Source of the DNA: Brevibacterium epidermidis NBRC 14811
Lineage (GTDB): Bacteria > Actinomycetota > Actinomycetes > Actinomycetales > Brevibacteriaceae
Assembly (NCBI RefSeq): GCF_001570805.1
Contig: NZ_BCSJ01000015.1
Span: forward strand, 248,001-312,000
Direction of reading: 5' to 3'
DNA: 64,000 nucleotides
The translations under genes and the position numbers were made by a program. Below are positions 7,149 to 16,416 of the stretch, piece by piece. Numbering within the stretch: position 1 is the first letter of the stretch; every line of letters starts with the position of its first letter. Under the pieces are notes generated by a model. That model was not told the DNA's origin and did not search any database. It saw nothing but the letters and a program-made list of their open reading frames with translations.

Positions 7149-9188
7149 GTGAACGAGTTCCGTAAGTGGCGGTATGGCAACTGGTTCATTCCCGTTGTCT
7201 CGGGCCTCCTCATTCTCGTGTCGTTCGGCGTCGAAAAGCTCTTCGGCAGCAGCTGGAACGTCACGGTCGGTCCGCAATGGTGGATCGACGCTGGCGAACA
7301 CGCCCACGGTTCTGGTCATGTGTTTACCCTTGCGAACGCGTTCATGCTCGCCGCAGCAATTGTCGCGGGGTACGGAATCGTCGTGAAGGCCGTCCGGGCA
7401 CTGCTCGTAAAGTTCATCAGTATCGACCTGCTCGTATCGATTGCAGCGATCGGCGCGACACTCATCGGCAACTTCTGGGAAGCTGCCGCCGTGACGTTCC
7501 TCTTCGCGATCGGTCACGCACTCGAAGCCGGCACGATGAACAAGACCCGTGCAGCGCTCGCTGAGTTGGTCGCGGTGGCCCCCGACGTTGCAGTCGTGAT
7601 GCGCGACGGTGAGCAGGTCGAGATCGCCGCACATCAGGTGCGCATGGGCGAGATCGTGCTCGTAAAGAACGGAGCGAAAGTTCCCGTCGACGGGCAGGTC
7701 GTGTCAGGCACCGGAGCGATCGACGAGGCATCGATCACGGGTGAGTCGATCCCGGTCGAAAAGACGAAGTCAGATCACGTGTTTGCGGGCACGATCTCGC
7801 GGGGCGGATTCCTACAGGTCATGGCGACCGGCATCGGAGCCGACACGACGCTCGCGCGCATCATTCACCGTGTCGAAGAAGCGCAGGATGCGAAAGCGAA
7901 AACGCAGGCATTCATCGACCGATTCTCGAAGTGGTACACGCCCGCGGTGATGGTACTCGCGCTTGCGGCGGGCCTCATCTCTGGTGACGTAGTGCTCGGC
8001 CTCACGTTGCTCGTGATCGGTTGCCCGGGCGCGCTCGTCATCTCGATTCCCGTGGCGATCGTAGCGGGAATCGGCCGCTCGGCCCGCAACGGGATTCTCA
8101 TCAAGGGCGGCGAGTACCTCGAAACCTCGGCCAAGATCTCGGCCGTCGCAGTCGATAAGACGGGGACTCTCACCGAGGGCCGCCCGGTACTCACCGACAT
8201 CGTTGTGCTCAATCCTGAAGCGGATCGGCGCGAGGTGCTTCGCTGGGCAGCCGCCGCAGAAGCAGGGTCCGAGCACCCACTTGCCCGCCCGATCCTCGAC
8301 ACCGCACGAGAAGAAGGAGTGGCCCCCGAGGGCCTTCCGGGATCGGTCACACCGGTCGTGGGCAAGGGGATCGTGGCCGACGCTCACGGCAAGCGGGTAC
8401 TCATCGGTAACGTGCCGCTGCTCGAACAGTACGGGATCGTGAACGACGCGGGGGCGGCTGTGGCTGCGAACAAACTGGCAGCGGCAGGCAAGACCCCCAT
8501 GATTGTCGCGGTCGATGAGAGAGTGCTTGGCGTAATCGGTGTCGCAGACACGATCCGCGAGGATGCCCCCGAGATGATCAGGCGCTTGCACGCTAGCAGG
8601 GTGCAGAAGGTGGTGATGCTCACCGGAGATACGCGCCTTGTCGCCGAAGCCATCGGTGAGGCGGTCGGTATCGATGAGATCCATGCTTCGTTGCTACCCG
8701 AGGACAAGCTCGACGCTGTCGCGCGGTTGCAGCGCGAGGGGCACACGGTCGCGATGGTGGGCGACGGCGTGAACGACGCCCCGGCCCTCGCGACCGCCGA
8801 CATTGGTGTTGCCATGGGTGCAGCGGGCTCAGCGGTGGCCGTGGAGACGGCAGACATTGCCCTGATGGGCGACAACCTCTTGAAACTGCCCGAAGCAATC
8901 AGCCTCGCCAAACGCACCGTGAACGTCATGCGCCAGAACATCTGGATCGCGCTCATCACCGTTGTCGTGCTGCTCGTCGGGGTCTTCGCAGGGGGTGTCA
9001 CGATGGCTATCGGCATGCTCGTGCACGAGGGATCGGTGCTCATCGTAATCCTCAACGCGATGCGCCTGCTGCGCAACACCCAAGGAGCCACTGCGTTGTC
9101 GAGGAGTGAACGCGCCCGAGCCGCACATGAAACAGGCCGCCCGGTCGAACCAGCCACGGCCGAGAGTTCATCCGAACTTCCATCTTAA
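7149..9188 (+). CDS. P1B-type metal-transporting ATPase with CPG motif
   Basis: 679 residues from a GTG start with AAAGG upstream. The protein has N-terminal transmembrane helices, the actuator motif T-G-E-S at about residue 198-201, the membrane metal site C292-P-G in helix 6, the phosphorylation motif D336-K-T-G-T, S-E-H-P-L-A, and G-D-G-V-N-D-A-P-A-L. The usual copper and zinc pumps have CPC or CPH; the CPG variant defines a less studied subgroup whose metal is not settled. The first loop contains an H-x-H-x-x-x-H-like histidine cluster (G-E-H-A-H-G-S-G-H). It should export a metal ion across the membrane using the chaperone encoded just upstream. The C-terminal 40 residues are a soluble tail. 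Second gene of the operon. Confidence 0.9.
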   Translation: MNEFRKWRYGNWFIPVVSGLLILVSFGVEKLFGSSWNVTVGPQWWIDAGEHAHGSGHVFTLANAFMLAAAIVAGYGIVVKAVRALLVKFISIDLLVSIAAIGATLIGNFWEAAAVTFLFAIGHALEAGTMNKTRAALAELVAVAPDVAVVMRDGEQVEIAAHQVRMGEIVLVKNGAKVPVDGQVVSGTGAIDEASITGESIPVEKTKSDHVFAGTISRGGFLQVMATGIGADTTLARIIHRVEEAQDAKAKTQAFIDRFSKWYTPAVMVLALAAGLISGDVVLGLTLLVIGCPGALVISIPVAIVAGIGRSARNGILIKGGEYLETSAKISAVAVDKTGTLTEGRPVLTDIVVLNPEADRREVLRWAAAAEAGSEHPLARPILDTAREEGVAPEGLPGSVTPVVGKGIVADAHGKRVLIGNVPLLEQYGIVNDAGAAVAANKLAAAGKTPMIVAVDERVLGVIGVADTIREDAPEMIRRLHASRVQKVVMLTGDTRLVAEAIGEAVGIDEIHASLLPEDKLDAVARLQREGHTVAMVGDGVNDAPALATADIGVAMGAAGSAVAVETADIALMGDNLLKLPEAISLAKRTVNVMRQNIWIALITVVVLLVGVFAGGVTMAIGMLVHEGSVLIVILNAMRLLRNTQGATALSRSERARAAHETGRPVEPATAESSSELPS

Positions 9189-9203
9189 GAAAGGACCACA
9201 CAC

Positions 9204-9635
9204 ATGAGTGAGAACCAGTTCAGCGTCGGCGAGAAGGCGACGCACTTCATCATCGACGAGGTCGCGAAAGCAAACATGAATTTTCGTCAGGTGCTCTGGA
9301 CGGGAAAGCATTCCCAACTCGTTGCGATGACGATTCCGGTGGGCGGGGAGATCGGCGACGAGGTGCATGACACCACCGACCAGTTGCTGAGTTTTGTGTC
9401 GGGCAGCGGAGAGGCCGACCTTGACGGCGAGACGCACACCGTTGATGCTGGCGACCTGTGCGCTGTCCCGGCCGGTACTCGCCACAACTTCCGCAACACT
9501 GGCGATGAGCCTTTGGTGCTCTACACCGTCTATTCACCTCCGGAGCACGCAATTGACGCGGAGTATGCCACGAAGGAACTCGCTGATGCGGCAGAGGCTT
9601 CGGGTGAAGACGCTCCGCCACAGGCAACCACGTAA
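9204..9635 (+). CDS. Cupin-domain protein
   Basis: 143 residues. A single cupin barrel is visible from about residue 45 to 115: G-x-E-V-H near residue 54 for motif 1 and P-A-G-T-R-H-x-F near 92-99 for motif 2, giving at least two histidines and one glutamate as possible metal ligands. A strong AAAGGA site precedes the ATG. Small stand-alone cupins can be metal-dependent dioxygenases, isomerases or metal stores. Its place 15 bases after the ATPase gene suggests a role in metal handling or in repair of metal or redox damage, but no substrate can be named. Confidence 0.8.
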   Translation: MSENQFSVGEKATHFIIDEVAKANMNFRQVLWTGKHSQLVAMTIPVGGEIGDEVHDTTDQLLSFVSGSGEADLDGETHTVDAGDLCAVPAGTRHNFRNTGDEPLVLYTVYSPPEHAIDAEYATKELADAAEASGEDAPPQATT

Positions 9636-9670
9636 GTGTCACTCACCTGGAGAATGAGGAGAAGTCAATA

Positions 9671-10576
9671 ATGTCGAAAGCGCTGGTCTTCGCCGCCTAT
9701 GGCGGCCCCGAGACGCAGGAACTCGTTGAACGCCCCGCTCCGGCGCCTGGGCCTGGAGAGCTCGCGATCGAAGTGAAAGCGGCCGGGGTGAACCCTGCTG
9801 ACTGGAAGATCCGTGCGGGGCAGATGGGCTCCCACTGGCCGCTTCCCGCACCGATGGGCCGAGAGGCCTCCGGTGTCGTCACCGCCGTAGGCGCAGAGGT
9901 CGAGAGCTTCGCTGTCGGTGACATGGTGCTCGGCCTCGCGGCCAAAGGACAGGGAACGTTCGCGAAGCACACGGTGTTGGATGCGGCACAAACCGTCCAG
10001 AAGCCCGAAGAGCTTTCCTTTGCTGACGCTGCAGCACTGCCTGTCGCAGGGGCGACTGCGTATGACGTGACGCATCAGATCGAGCTGGAACCTGGTCAGA
10101 CGATGCTGATTCTTGGCGCCGGAGGTGGGGTCGGGCTGATGGCGGCGCAGATCGGCAATGTGCACAAGTTCACGGTCATCGGTGTGGCCAGTGCAGCGAA
10201 GCAGGAACTGGTGGAGTCGACCGGCGCGACGTTCGTTGCCTCCGGGGAGGGTGCGGCTGACCGGGTGCGTGCCATCGCGCCGGAGGGTGTTGATGTGCTC
10301 ATCGACGTGGTCGGTGGGCAGGCGCTTCGTGATCTCGCGGTCGTCGCCAAAAACCCGAGCGTCATCATCAGTACCGCAGACCCGACCACCGTGCAGCAAC
10401 TCGGTGGCGTAGCGGTGGTGCGCACGCGTGAAGGGCTCGAGAAGGTCACCGGCGTCGCCCAGTACGGTCTCGTCGACCCGCAGGTGACGGACCGGTACAG
10501 TCTCGATCGGGCTGCGGAAGCCGTCGCCATGGTGGAGGCTGGGCACACTGCCGGCAAAGTGATCATCGAACCATGA
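9671..10576 (+). CDS. Zinc-free MDR-family NADP-dependent oxidoreductase (quinone oxidoreductase-like)
   Basis: 301 residues. The N-terminal GroES-like domain includes A-A-G-V-N-P-A-D-W-K near residue 35. The Rossmann domain has G-A-G-G-G-V-G near residues 155-161 for NADP(H). The cysteines that bind zinc in alcohol dehydrogenases are absent, so it belongs with quinone oxidoreductase and zeta-crystallin-type enzymes. It would reduce quinones or reactive carbonyls in the cytoplasm, which fits a metal or redox stress operon. GAGGAG precedes the ATG. Its stop overlaps the next start by four bases. Confidence 0.88.
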   Translation: MSKALVFAAYGGPETQELVERPAPAPGPGELAIEVKAAGVNPADWKIRAGQMGSHWPLPAPMGREASGVVTAVGAEVESFAVGDMVLGLAAKGQGTFAKHTVLDAAQTVQKPEELSFADAAALPVAGATAYDVTHQIELEPGQTMLILGAGGGVGLMAAQIGNVHKFTVIGVASAAKQELVESTGATFVASGEGAADRVRAIAPEGVDVLIDVVGGQALRDLAVVAKNPSVIISTADPTTVQQLGGVAVVRTREGLEKVTGVAQYGLVDPQVTDRYSLDRAAEAVAMVEAGHTAGKVIIEP

Positions 10577-11241
10577 CCCAGCGGCCTGAGGCACCGACGG
10601 ACGCCGTATTCACAGCAGCACGGACGTCTGATCCTGTGGCCTCAATAAACCGGGTGGCCGATGCATACGGGTCGCCTGAGGTTGATATCGAGGGCATTCT
10701 CGGCGCCGAGATCTCACCGGATGACCCTGACCGTGCGGTCATCGAGCCGTGGGCCGCGGCAGTCGATGGCCCCATTCTTGATGTCGGCGCGGGTACCGGG
10801 CGTTGGACCGGTCACCTCGCACGCCTCGGACACACGGTGGAAGGGCTCGAACCATCGGATCGCCTCATCACGATTGCCCGAGCCAGACATCCCGCGGTTG
10901 TGTTCCATCACGATTCCATCGAAGATCTCGCCCGTTGCGAGATCCGCTGGGGCGGGATCCTCGCCTGGTATTCGACCATTCACATGAGCTCAGAAGAGCT
11001 CCTACACGCGCTCGCAACACTGCGCACTCGGCTGGGTGACGGCGGATCGCTGCTGATGTCCTTTTTCGCGGGGCCGCGGCTAGAGGCATTCGACCATCCG
11101 ATCGCCGCCGCATACCGGTGGCCGATGAACAAAATGGTCGAAGCCCTCACCCACGCCGGGTTCGAGGTGATCGGGCAGCGCTCGAACCCGCGGACGCCCC
11201 ACGCGTACATCACTGCACGCGCCACCCCTGGCTTCAGCTGA
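10573..11241 (+). CDS. Class I SAM-dependent methyltransferase
   Basis: 222 residues; ATG overlaps the stop of the previous gene (ATGA). The SAM-binding motif I is I-L-D-V-G-A-G-T-G-R-W at about residues 67-77, followed by the acidic residue E at the end of strand 2 (V-E-G-L-E-P-S). The rest follows the Methyltransf_25/11 pattern. The first 40 residues are an extra N-terminal segment. The substrate is unknown. Methyltransferases next to metal pumps can act on metalloids (as ArsM does), but the cysteines needed for that are not obvious here. Fifth gene of the operon. Confidence 0.85.
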   Translation: MTQRPEAPTDAVFTAARTSDPVASINRVADAYGSPEVDIEGILGAEISPDDPDRAVIEPWAAAVDGPILDVGAGTGRWTGHLARLGHTVEGLEPSDRLITIARARHPAVVFHHDSIEDLARCEIRWGGILAWYSTIHMSSEELLHALATLRTRLGDGGSLLMSFFAGPRLEAFDHPIAAAYRWPMNKMVEALTHAGFEVIGQRSNPRTPHAYITARATPGFS

Positions 11242-11295
11242 AGCGCGGGTGTTGTGCCACGAGTCGCTATACTAGAAGGGAAAGGAAGGACGCCG

Positions 11296-12018
11296 TTGGC
11301 TGTTTCAACCGATGTGGATGCTGATCCAGCAAATGATCTCTGCGTGGCCCGTGTACCACTGTTTCAAGGGCTCACACATGCGCAGCAAGTGGAAGTTGCG
11401 GGATTTGCACGGACCGTCCGATTAGACGCTGTCGAGCAGGCGTATACAGCAGGCTCGGATATGTCGCAGTTGATGGTGGTGCACACCGGTCAGGTGAAGA
11501 TCGCTCGCACAAGTGCGGCTGGGCACGAGCAGGTGATCCGGGTCCTCGGGCCGGGCGACTTCATCGGAGAATCCGCGTTTCTCACCGGCACGAGACCCGA
11601 TCACGCAGCAGAAGCGCTCGTGCATACCGAACTGTGCGTGTTCCGTCATGCCGATCTCGGGCGTCTCGTCGAGAAGCATCCGAGCATCGGGCTGCGCATG
11701 CTGCAAGGAGTGAGTCAGCGCTTGGATGATACTGAGGCGCGACTGGCTTCTGTCATCTCGGGAAACGTGAGCTCTCGTCTCGCCGATTACCTGCTCTCGC
11801 TCCCTGCGACGCCAGGGCCGCGAGGAGCCACCGACGTGACGCTGCCGCTCGCAAAGAAGGACATCGCTTCGCTCCTGTCCACGACACCAGAGTCCCTCAG
11901 TCGGCAACTTCGCAAACTCACCGACACCGGGGTGATCTCACAACAGGAACAGGGGCGGATCACGATCACTGATGTGACCGCGCTCACCGCACTCTCAACC
12001 CTCTCGAAGAGAGACTGA
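11296..12018 (+). CDS. Crp/Fnr-family transcriptional regulator, FLP-like with two cysteines
   Basis: 240 residues from the TTG at 11296, chosen because GGAAGG lies 6 bases upstream; a GTG at 11254 is in frame but has no RBS, and a TATACT (11268-11273) lies between. Residues 20-130 form the cyclic-nucleotide-binding-type beta barrel (G-P-G-D-F-I-G-E-S), 130-155 the dimer helix, and 165-225 the winged helix. The recognition helix carries E199-x-x-S202-R203, the same spacing as FNR residues that read TTGAT. There are only two cysteines, C16 and C114, too few for an FNR [4Fe-4S] cluster but spaced like the disulfide pair reported in Lactobacillus FLP. It probably controls its own operon through the box at 6755-6768 in response to redox state or metal. 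Confidence 0.88.
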   Translation: MAVSTDVDADPANDLCVARVPLFQGLTHAQQVEVAGFARTVRLDAVEQAYTAGSDMSQLMVVHTGQVKIARTSAAGHEQVIRVLGPGDFIGESAFLTGTRPDHAAEALVHTELCVFRHADLGRLVEKHPSIGLRMLQGVSQRLDDTEARLASVISGNVSSRLADYLLSLPATPGPRGATDVTLPLAKKDIASLLSTTPESLSRQLRKLTDTGVISQQEQGRITITDVTALTALSTLSKRD

Positions 12019-12028
12019 GAACAGCACC

Positions 12029-13954
12029 GTGCCAGCCCAGACCATCGCCCCACGTACCTCGGAAGCGTCACACGCAATGTCATCGACGGTGGAATTTCTT
12101 CGCACCCGCAAGCTCATGATGTTCGTGCTCGTCGGTTTGGCGACCGGGGTTATGCTCTGGCTGACCGGCGCAGAGATGGCTCTCGGGGTCACCGCATACT
12201 TGGTGCTCGGTATCGTGATCGTGATCACCGCGATCGACATGTTCAAAGATCTGATGCGCGGGCATTGGGGGCTCGACATCCTTGCGGTCATCGCCATGAT
12301 CGCGACACTCGCCGTACAGGAATATGTCGCGGGGCTCATCATCGCGTTGATGCTCACCGGAGGGGAAGCACTCGAAGACCTCGCCGCTCGCCGCGCGAGC
12401 CGAGAACTCGACCAACTGTTGAACCGAGCCCCAGCATTCGCGGGTCGAATCCACCCGGTAACAGGTGAGGTCGAACGCATCGCGATCGAAGAGGTGAAAG
12501 TCGGCGACGAACTGCTGGTGCGCTCCTCAGAGATCCTCCCCGTCGACGGGGTGCTCCTATCGGATCACGCGACGATTGATGAATCATCCGTGACCGGTGA
12601 GCCGATCCCGGTGAACTACCACGCGGGCGACCCACTGCTTTCTGGAACGGTCAACAGCACGACGAGCTTCACGATGCGCGCGCAGAAGGTGGCAGCCGAT
12701 TCGAACTACGCCTCGATCGTACGGTTGGTCGAGGAGGCCGTGGACTCCCGGGCACCGATGGTGCGACTCGCCGACCGTTATGCGGTGCCGTTCACCATTG
12801 TGTCATTGCTGATTGCGGGCTTCGCGTGGTTTCTCAGCGGGGACCCGGTGCGATTTGCCGAGGTACTCGTTGTGGCGACGCCGTGCCCGCTGCTCATCGC
12901 CACCCCGGTCGCGTTCATGGGCGGGATGAGTTCCGCGGCAAAGCTCAACGTCATCATCAAAGACGGTGGCGTGTTAGAGGTGCTCGCCCGGGTCCGTGCA
13001 GTCGCATTCGACAAGACCGGCACCTTGACCGAAGGTAAAGCCGACGTCGTCGAGATTCACCCTGCTGCTCTCACCGTAGACGAGACGCTGCAGCTCGCGG
13101 CCGCCGCCGAGCAGTACTCCGTGCACGTGTTCGCCGATCCGATCGTGGCATCGGCACGCACACAGCAACTTGAGCTTCCCGAAGTGGTGACGGCCGACGA
13201 GGTGGCAACAAACGGTGTCCTCGCCTCCCTGGCAGACGGCACCTCGGTGCGAGTGGGCAAGCCCTCATTTATCGAAGAGGTGACCGGGCCGATCGATCGA
13301 CCCGTACTCTCAGCTGGGGAGACGGCCGTCTACGTATCGGTCGGTGACGAGCTCGCCGGAGTGATCATCTTGTCCGACCCGATTCGTGAGCAGTCTGCAG
13401 ACACGGTGTCCCGTCTTCGCCGAGCAGGCGTGGCCGAGATCGCGATGGTGACCGGTGATATCACGTCGACCGCGGAGTCTGTCGCACACGCGGTCGACAT
13501 TCAGACGGTGCACGCTGAGACCACTCCCCAGACCAAGGTGCGGATTGTGCAGGCGATGCGGCCGAGACCCGTACTCATGGTCGGCGATGGGATCAATGAT
13601 GCCCCGGTGCTGGCGGCCGCCGACGTCGGTGTTGCGATGGCGGGCAGGGGTGCAACGGTCGCGAGCGAGTCAGCAGCGGCGGTGATCACCTCGAACGACA
13701 TCGCGCGAGTGGCAGATGTGGCCTATGTCTCGCGGCGCACGGTGCAGATCGCCCTGCAGTCGATCTGGATGGGCATCATCATCTCAGTCGGTTTGATGCT
13801 CGTCGCCGCATTCGGCTATTTGCCGGCGGTGGTGGGAGCGCTGCTGCAAGAGATTGTTGACCTTGCGGCCATTCTGTCGGCGCTCCGCGCGCTCCGAGCG
13901 CACCGGGGTGCGCGGCGCGAGAGCCCTGCTCGGCGGGAAGTGCCGGTAGGCTAA
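12029..13954 (+). CDS. P1B-type metal-transporting ATPase with TPC motif
   Basis: 641 residues from a GTG 11 bases after the regulator gene; an ATG at 12077 is an alternative and neither has a clear RBS. Visible motifs: T-G-E-P-I-P in the actuator domain, T284-P-C286-P-L-L in helix 6, D328-K-T-G-T, and G-D-G-I-N-D-A-P-V-L. The nucleotide-domain S-E-H-P is replaced by Y-S-V-H-V, as in some divergent members. TPC-type pumps (P1B-5 in one classification) have been linked to nickel, iron(II) or cobalt, so its ion probably differs from that of the CPG pump in the same operon. There is no N-terminal metal-binding domain. Last gene of the operon, ending 22 bases before convergent csoR. Confidence 0.88.
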   Translation: MPAQTIAPRTSEASHAMSSTVEFLRTRKLMMFVLVGLATGVMLWLTGAEMALGVTAYLVLGIVIVITAIDMFKDLMRGHWGLDILAVIAMIATLAVQEYVAGLIIALMLTGGEALEDLAARRASRELDQLLNRAPAFAGRIHPVTGEVERIAIEEVKVGDELLVRSSEILPVDGVLLSDHATIDESSVTGEPIPVNYHAGDPLLSGTVNSTTSFTMRAQKVAADSNYASIVRLVEEAVDSRAPMVRLADRYAVPFTIVSLLIAGFAWFLSGDPVRFAEVLVVATPCPLLIATPVAFMGGMSSAAKLNVIIKDGGVLEVLARVRAVAFDKTGTLTEGKADVVEIHPAALTVDETLQLAAAAEQYSVHVFADPIVASARTQQLELPEVVTADEVATNGVLASLADGTSVRVGKPSFIEEVTGPIDRPVLSAGETAVYVSVGDELAGVIILSDPIREQSADTVSRLRRAGVAEIAMVTGDITSTAESVAHAVDIQTVHAETTPQTKVRIVQAMRPRPVLMVGDGINDAPVLAAADVGVAMAGRGATVASESAAAVITSNDIARVADVAYVSRRTVQIALQSIWMGIIISVGLMLVAAFGYLPAVVGALLQEIVDLAAILSALRALRAHRGARRESPARREVPVG

Positions 13955-13976
13955 CCCGCGAGGCCGACTCACACAG

Positions 13977-14288
13977 TCACGATCGGATCAGCCGGTTGAC
14001 CGCGGCAGTGGCCTCCTGAATCTTCTCGTGGGCGGCCTCGTCGCTAAGCTTGGCGGCATCGAGCACACAGTGCTTCAGGTGATCATCGAGCAGCCCCGTC
14101 GCCACCCCCTGCAGCGAGCGGGTGAGCGCACTGACCTGGGTCAGAATGTGGATACAGTACTGCTCTTCGTCGATCATGTTCGCGATGCCCCGGGCCAAAC
14201 CTTCGATTCGTTTCATGCGCTGCAGGTAGCGCTTCTTATCGCCGATATACCCGTGGTGCGACGCGTGCGATTCAGTGGTTGATGACAT
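13977..14288 (-). CDS. csoR: CsoR-type copper-sensing repressor
   Basis: 103 residues, all-helical DUF156 family. The Cu(I) ligands of CsoR are present with the exact spacing C45-x24-H70-x3-C74. Apo-CsoR binds operator DNA and copper releases it. The gene overlaps the end of the copB frame by 17 bases on the same strand, so it was the last gene of the copper module. The residues after the ligands (C-V-L-D-A-A) fit the copper branch more than the nickel (RcnR) or sulfide (CstR) branches. No G-rich CsoR operator was identified by eye upstream of the damaged copB. Confidence 0.9.
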   Translation of the reverse strand: MSSTTESHASHHGYIGDKKRYLQRMKRIEGLARGIANMIDEEQYCIHILTQVSALTRSLQGVATGLLDDHLKHCVLDAAKLSDEAAHEKIQEATAAVNRLIRS

Positions 14289-16378
14289 GTGCTGATCCTG
14301 GGCTGCGTGAGGTCAGTTCGTGCGTTCGAGCACGGCGCAAGAGCTGGGCATTCAGCGCCACGACGATCGTCGACAGCGACATCAGAATCGCTCCGACCGA
14401 CATCGGCAGCACGAACCCGACGCGGGCGAGCACACCGGCGGCAAGCGGCACCGAAATCAAGTTGTACCCCGCCGCCCACCACAGGTTCTGTTTCATCTTG
14501 CGGTAGGCAGCACGTGAGAGTTCGATCACTGAGAGCACCGAACGGGGGTCAGAGCTGGCGAGGATCACCCCTGCCGACGCGATCGCCACATCGGTGCCCG
14601 CCCCGATAGCGATACCAACATCGGCTTGCACGAGGGCGGGGGCATCGTTGACGCCGTCGTCGACCATCGCGACAGCCGTGCCTTCGTGCTGCAACTCGGC
14701 CACCTTCGCGGCCTTATCTTCGGGGCGCACGCCCGCGAACACACGGTCGATACCGAGTTCGCGAGCAACCTCCCCCGCGACGGCTGCAGCGTCACCGGTG
14801 ATCATCACGACCTCAACACCGAGCCGATGCAGTGCGGCGAGGGCATCGCGCGACTCCGGGCGAATCTCATCGGCGAGCTTCAGCCCGCCGATCATGATTC
14901 CGTCGCGAACGACATGCAGAATGATGGCACCTTCGGCCCGCCAGGCATCGGCTGCACCGATCTCGGGCTGCCCGGTTTCTTCCAGAAGCCGGGGCCCACC
15001 GACCCGAATCTCGTGGCCGGCCACGGTGGCGGTGACGCCAACCGCCGGTGAAGAAGAGAACCCGGTGGCGGGTGCAAGGCTGAGGCCTCGGTCGCTCGCC
15101 GCGGCGACGATCGCTTTGGCGAGGGGGTGCTCGCTGTCGGCCTCGGCCGCGGCAGCCAGGGCCAGCAGGGCGTGCTCGTCAACATCGCCGACTGGCGCGA
15201 CACCGGTGACAACCGGTTCGCCCTTGGTGAGTGTGCCCGTCTTGTCGAAGAGCACCGCGTCGACTTGGCGCATCGTCTCGAGCGCGAAACGATCTTTCAC
15301 GAGCACCCCGCCGCGAGCCGCGCGCTCGGTGGCGATGGAAACCACGAGCGGAATCGCCAAGCCGAGCGCGTGCGGGCAGGCGATCACTAGCACGGTAATG
15401 GTGCGCATCACGGCCGCATCTGGGTCGCCCACGAGCATCCAAACGATCGCGGTGATGACCGCTGCGGCGAGGGCGAACCAGAACAGCCACCCTGCAGCCC
15501 GGTCGGCGATGCGCTGCGCCCGAGACGACGAGTCGGTTGATGCCGGCAAGTGTCGTGTCGTCTCCGATGGCGGTGACTCTGACCCGCAGCCCCGAATCGG
15601 TCGCGACCGTGCCGGCGGTCACCGCATCGCCCTCGCTGCGGGTCGCGGGGTGCGATTTGCCGGTGATCATCGATTCATCCATGGCCGCACGTCCGTCAAC
15701 AATCATGCCGTCGGCCGGCACGCTGCCGCCCGGGCGCACGATCACGAGATCATCAACGCGCAACTCCGCCGGGCTCACCGTGACGGCCGTTTCACCCTCG
15801 ACCCGCTCGGCTTCGTCGGGCAAAAGCGCCGCGAGGGAGTCGAGCGCAGAAGTGGTCTGGGCGAGCGAACGCATCTCGATCCAGTGCCCGAGCAGCATAA
15901 TGACCACCAGCAGCGCGAGTTCCCACCAGAATTCGAGCTCGTGATGCAACAGCCCGAGTGTTGCGCCCCACGATGCGAGGAAGGCCACGGTGATGCCCAG
16001 GGCGATCAGCAGCATCATGCCCGGTTTGCGGGCCTTGATTTCGCTCACCGTGTCCGTCAAGAATGGGGAGCCGCCCCAGACATACATCACGGTGCCGATA
16101 ACAGGTGCGATCCACGTGGCCCAGCCTGGTACTGAATAGCCGAGGATCATGGCAAACATTGGCGAGAACGCGACGACTGGCACCGCGAGCTCGAGATTCA
16201 CCCAGAACAGGCGCCGAAACTGTGCCACATGATCGCCGTGGCCGCCGTGGCCGCCGTGACCGCAGTGGCCCATATGGCCAGCGTGACCACCGTGATCCTC
16301 GTGCCCAGTGCGCTCGTGGTGCTCGTGGCCACTGTGAGGCCCGTGGTCGTGCCCGTGGCCCGAGTGTGGCTTCGTCAT
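14272..16378 (-). pseudogene. copB: CopB-type copper ATPase disrupted by a frameshift
   Basis: Two frames together make one P1B-3 ATPase of about 700 residues. The 5' part starts at ATG 16378 (GAGAGGAGA upstream), has a His-rich cytoplasmic tail (G-H-G-H-D-H type, residues 4-50), four helices and the actuator domain with T-G-K-S-H-P, and runs to L-A-G-I-N-R-L at about 15530. The 3' part resumes in another frame at S-S-S-R-A-Q-R-I-A-D and carries the CPH site (15370-15378), D-K-T-G-T-L-T-K-G and the hinge. About six residues expected between the parts are missing, so a short out-of-frame deletion is likely. The hinge reads V-D-D-G-V-N-D instead of the invariant G-D-G, a further sign of decay. 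The gene would have exported copper or silver. Confidence 0.85.
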
Positions 16379-16416
16379 GGGTGTCTCCTCTCGGCTGGGC
16401 GACCGGGCCCGGTGTG

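Noticed and set aside
11254-11295. GTG 11254 as the start of the Crp/Fnr regulator
   Set aside because: No RBS before it, a TATACT element lies inside, and GGAAGG is well placed for TTG 11296.
14272-16378. Programmed frameshift as an explanation for the split copB
   Set aside because: No slippery run at the junction near 15529, and residues are missing between the two halves, which fits a deletion instead.
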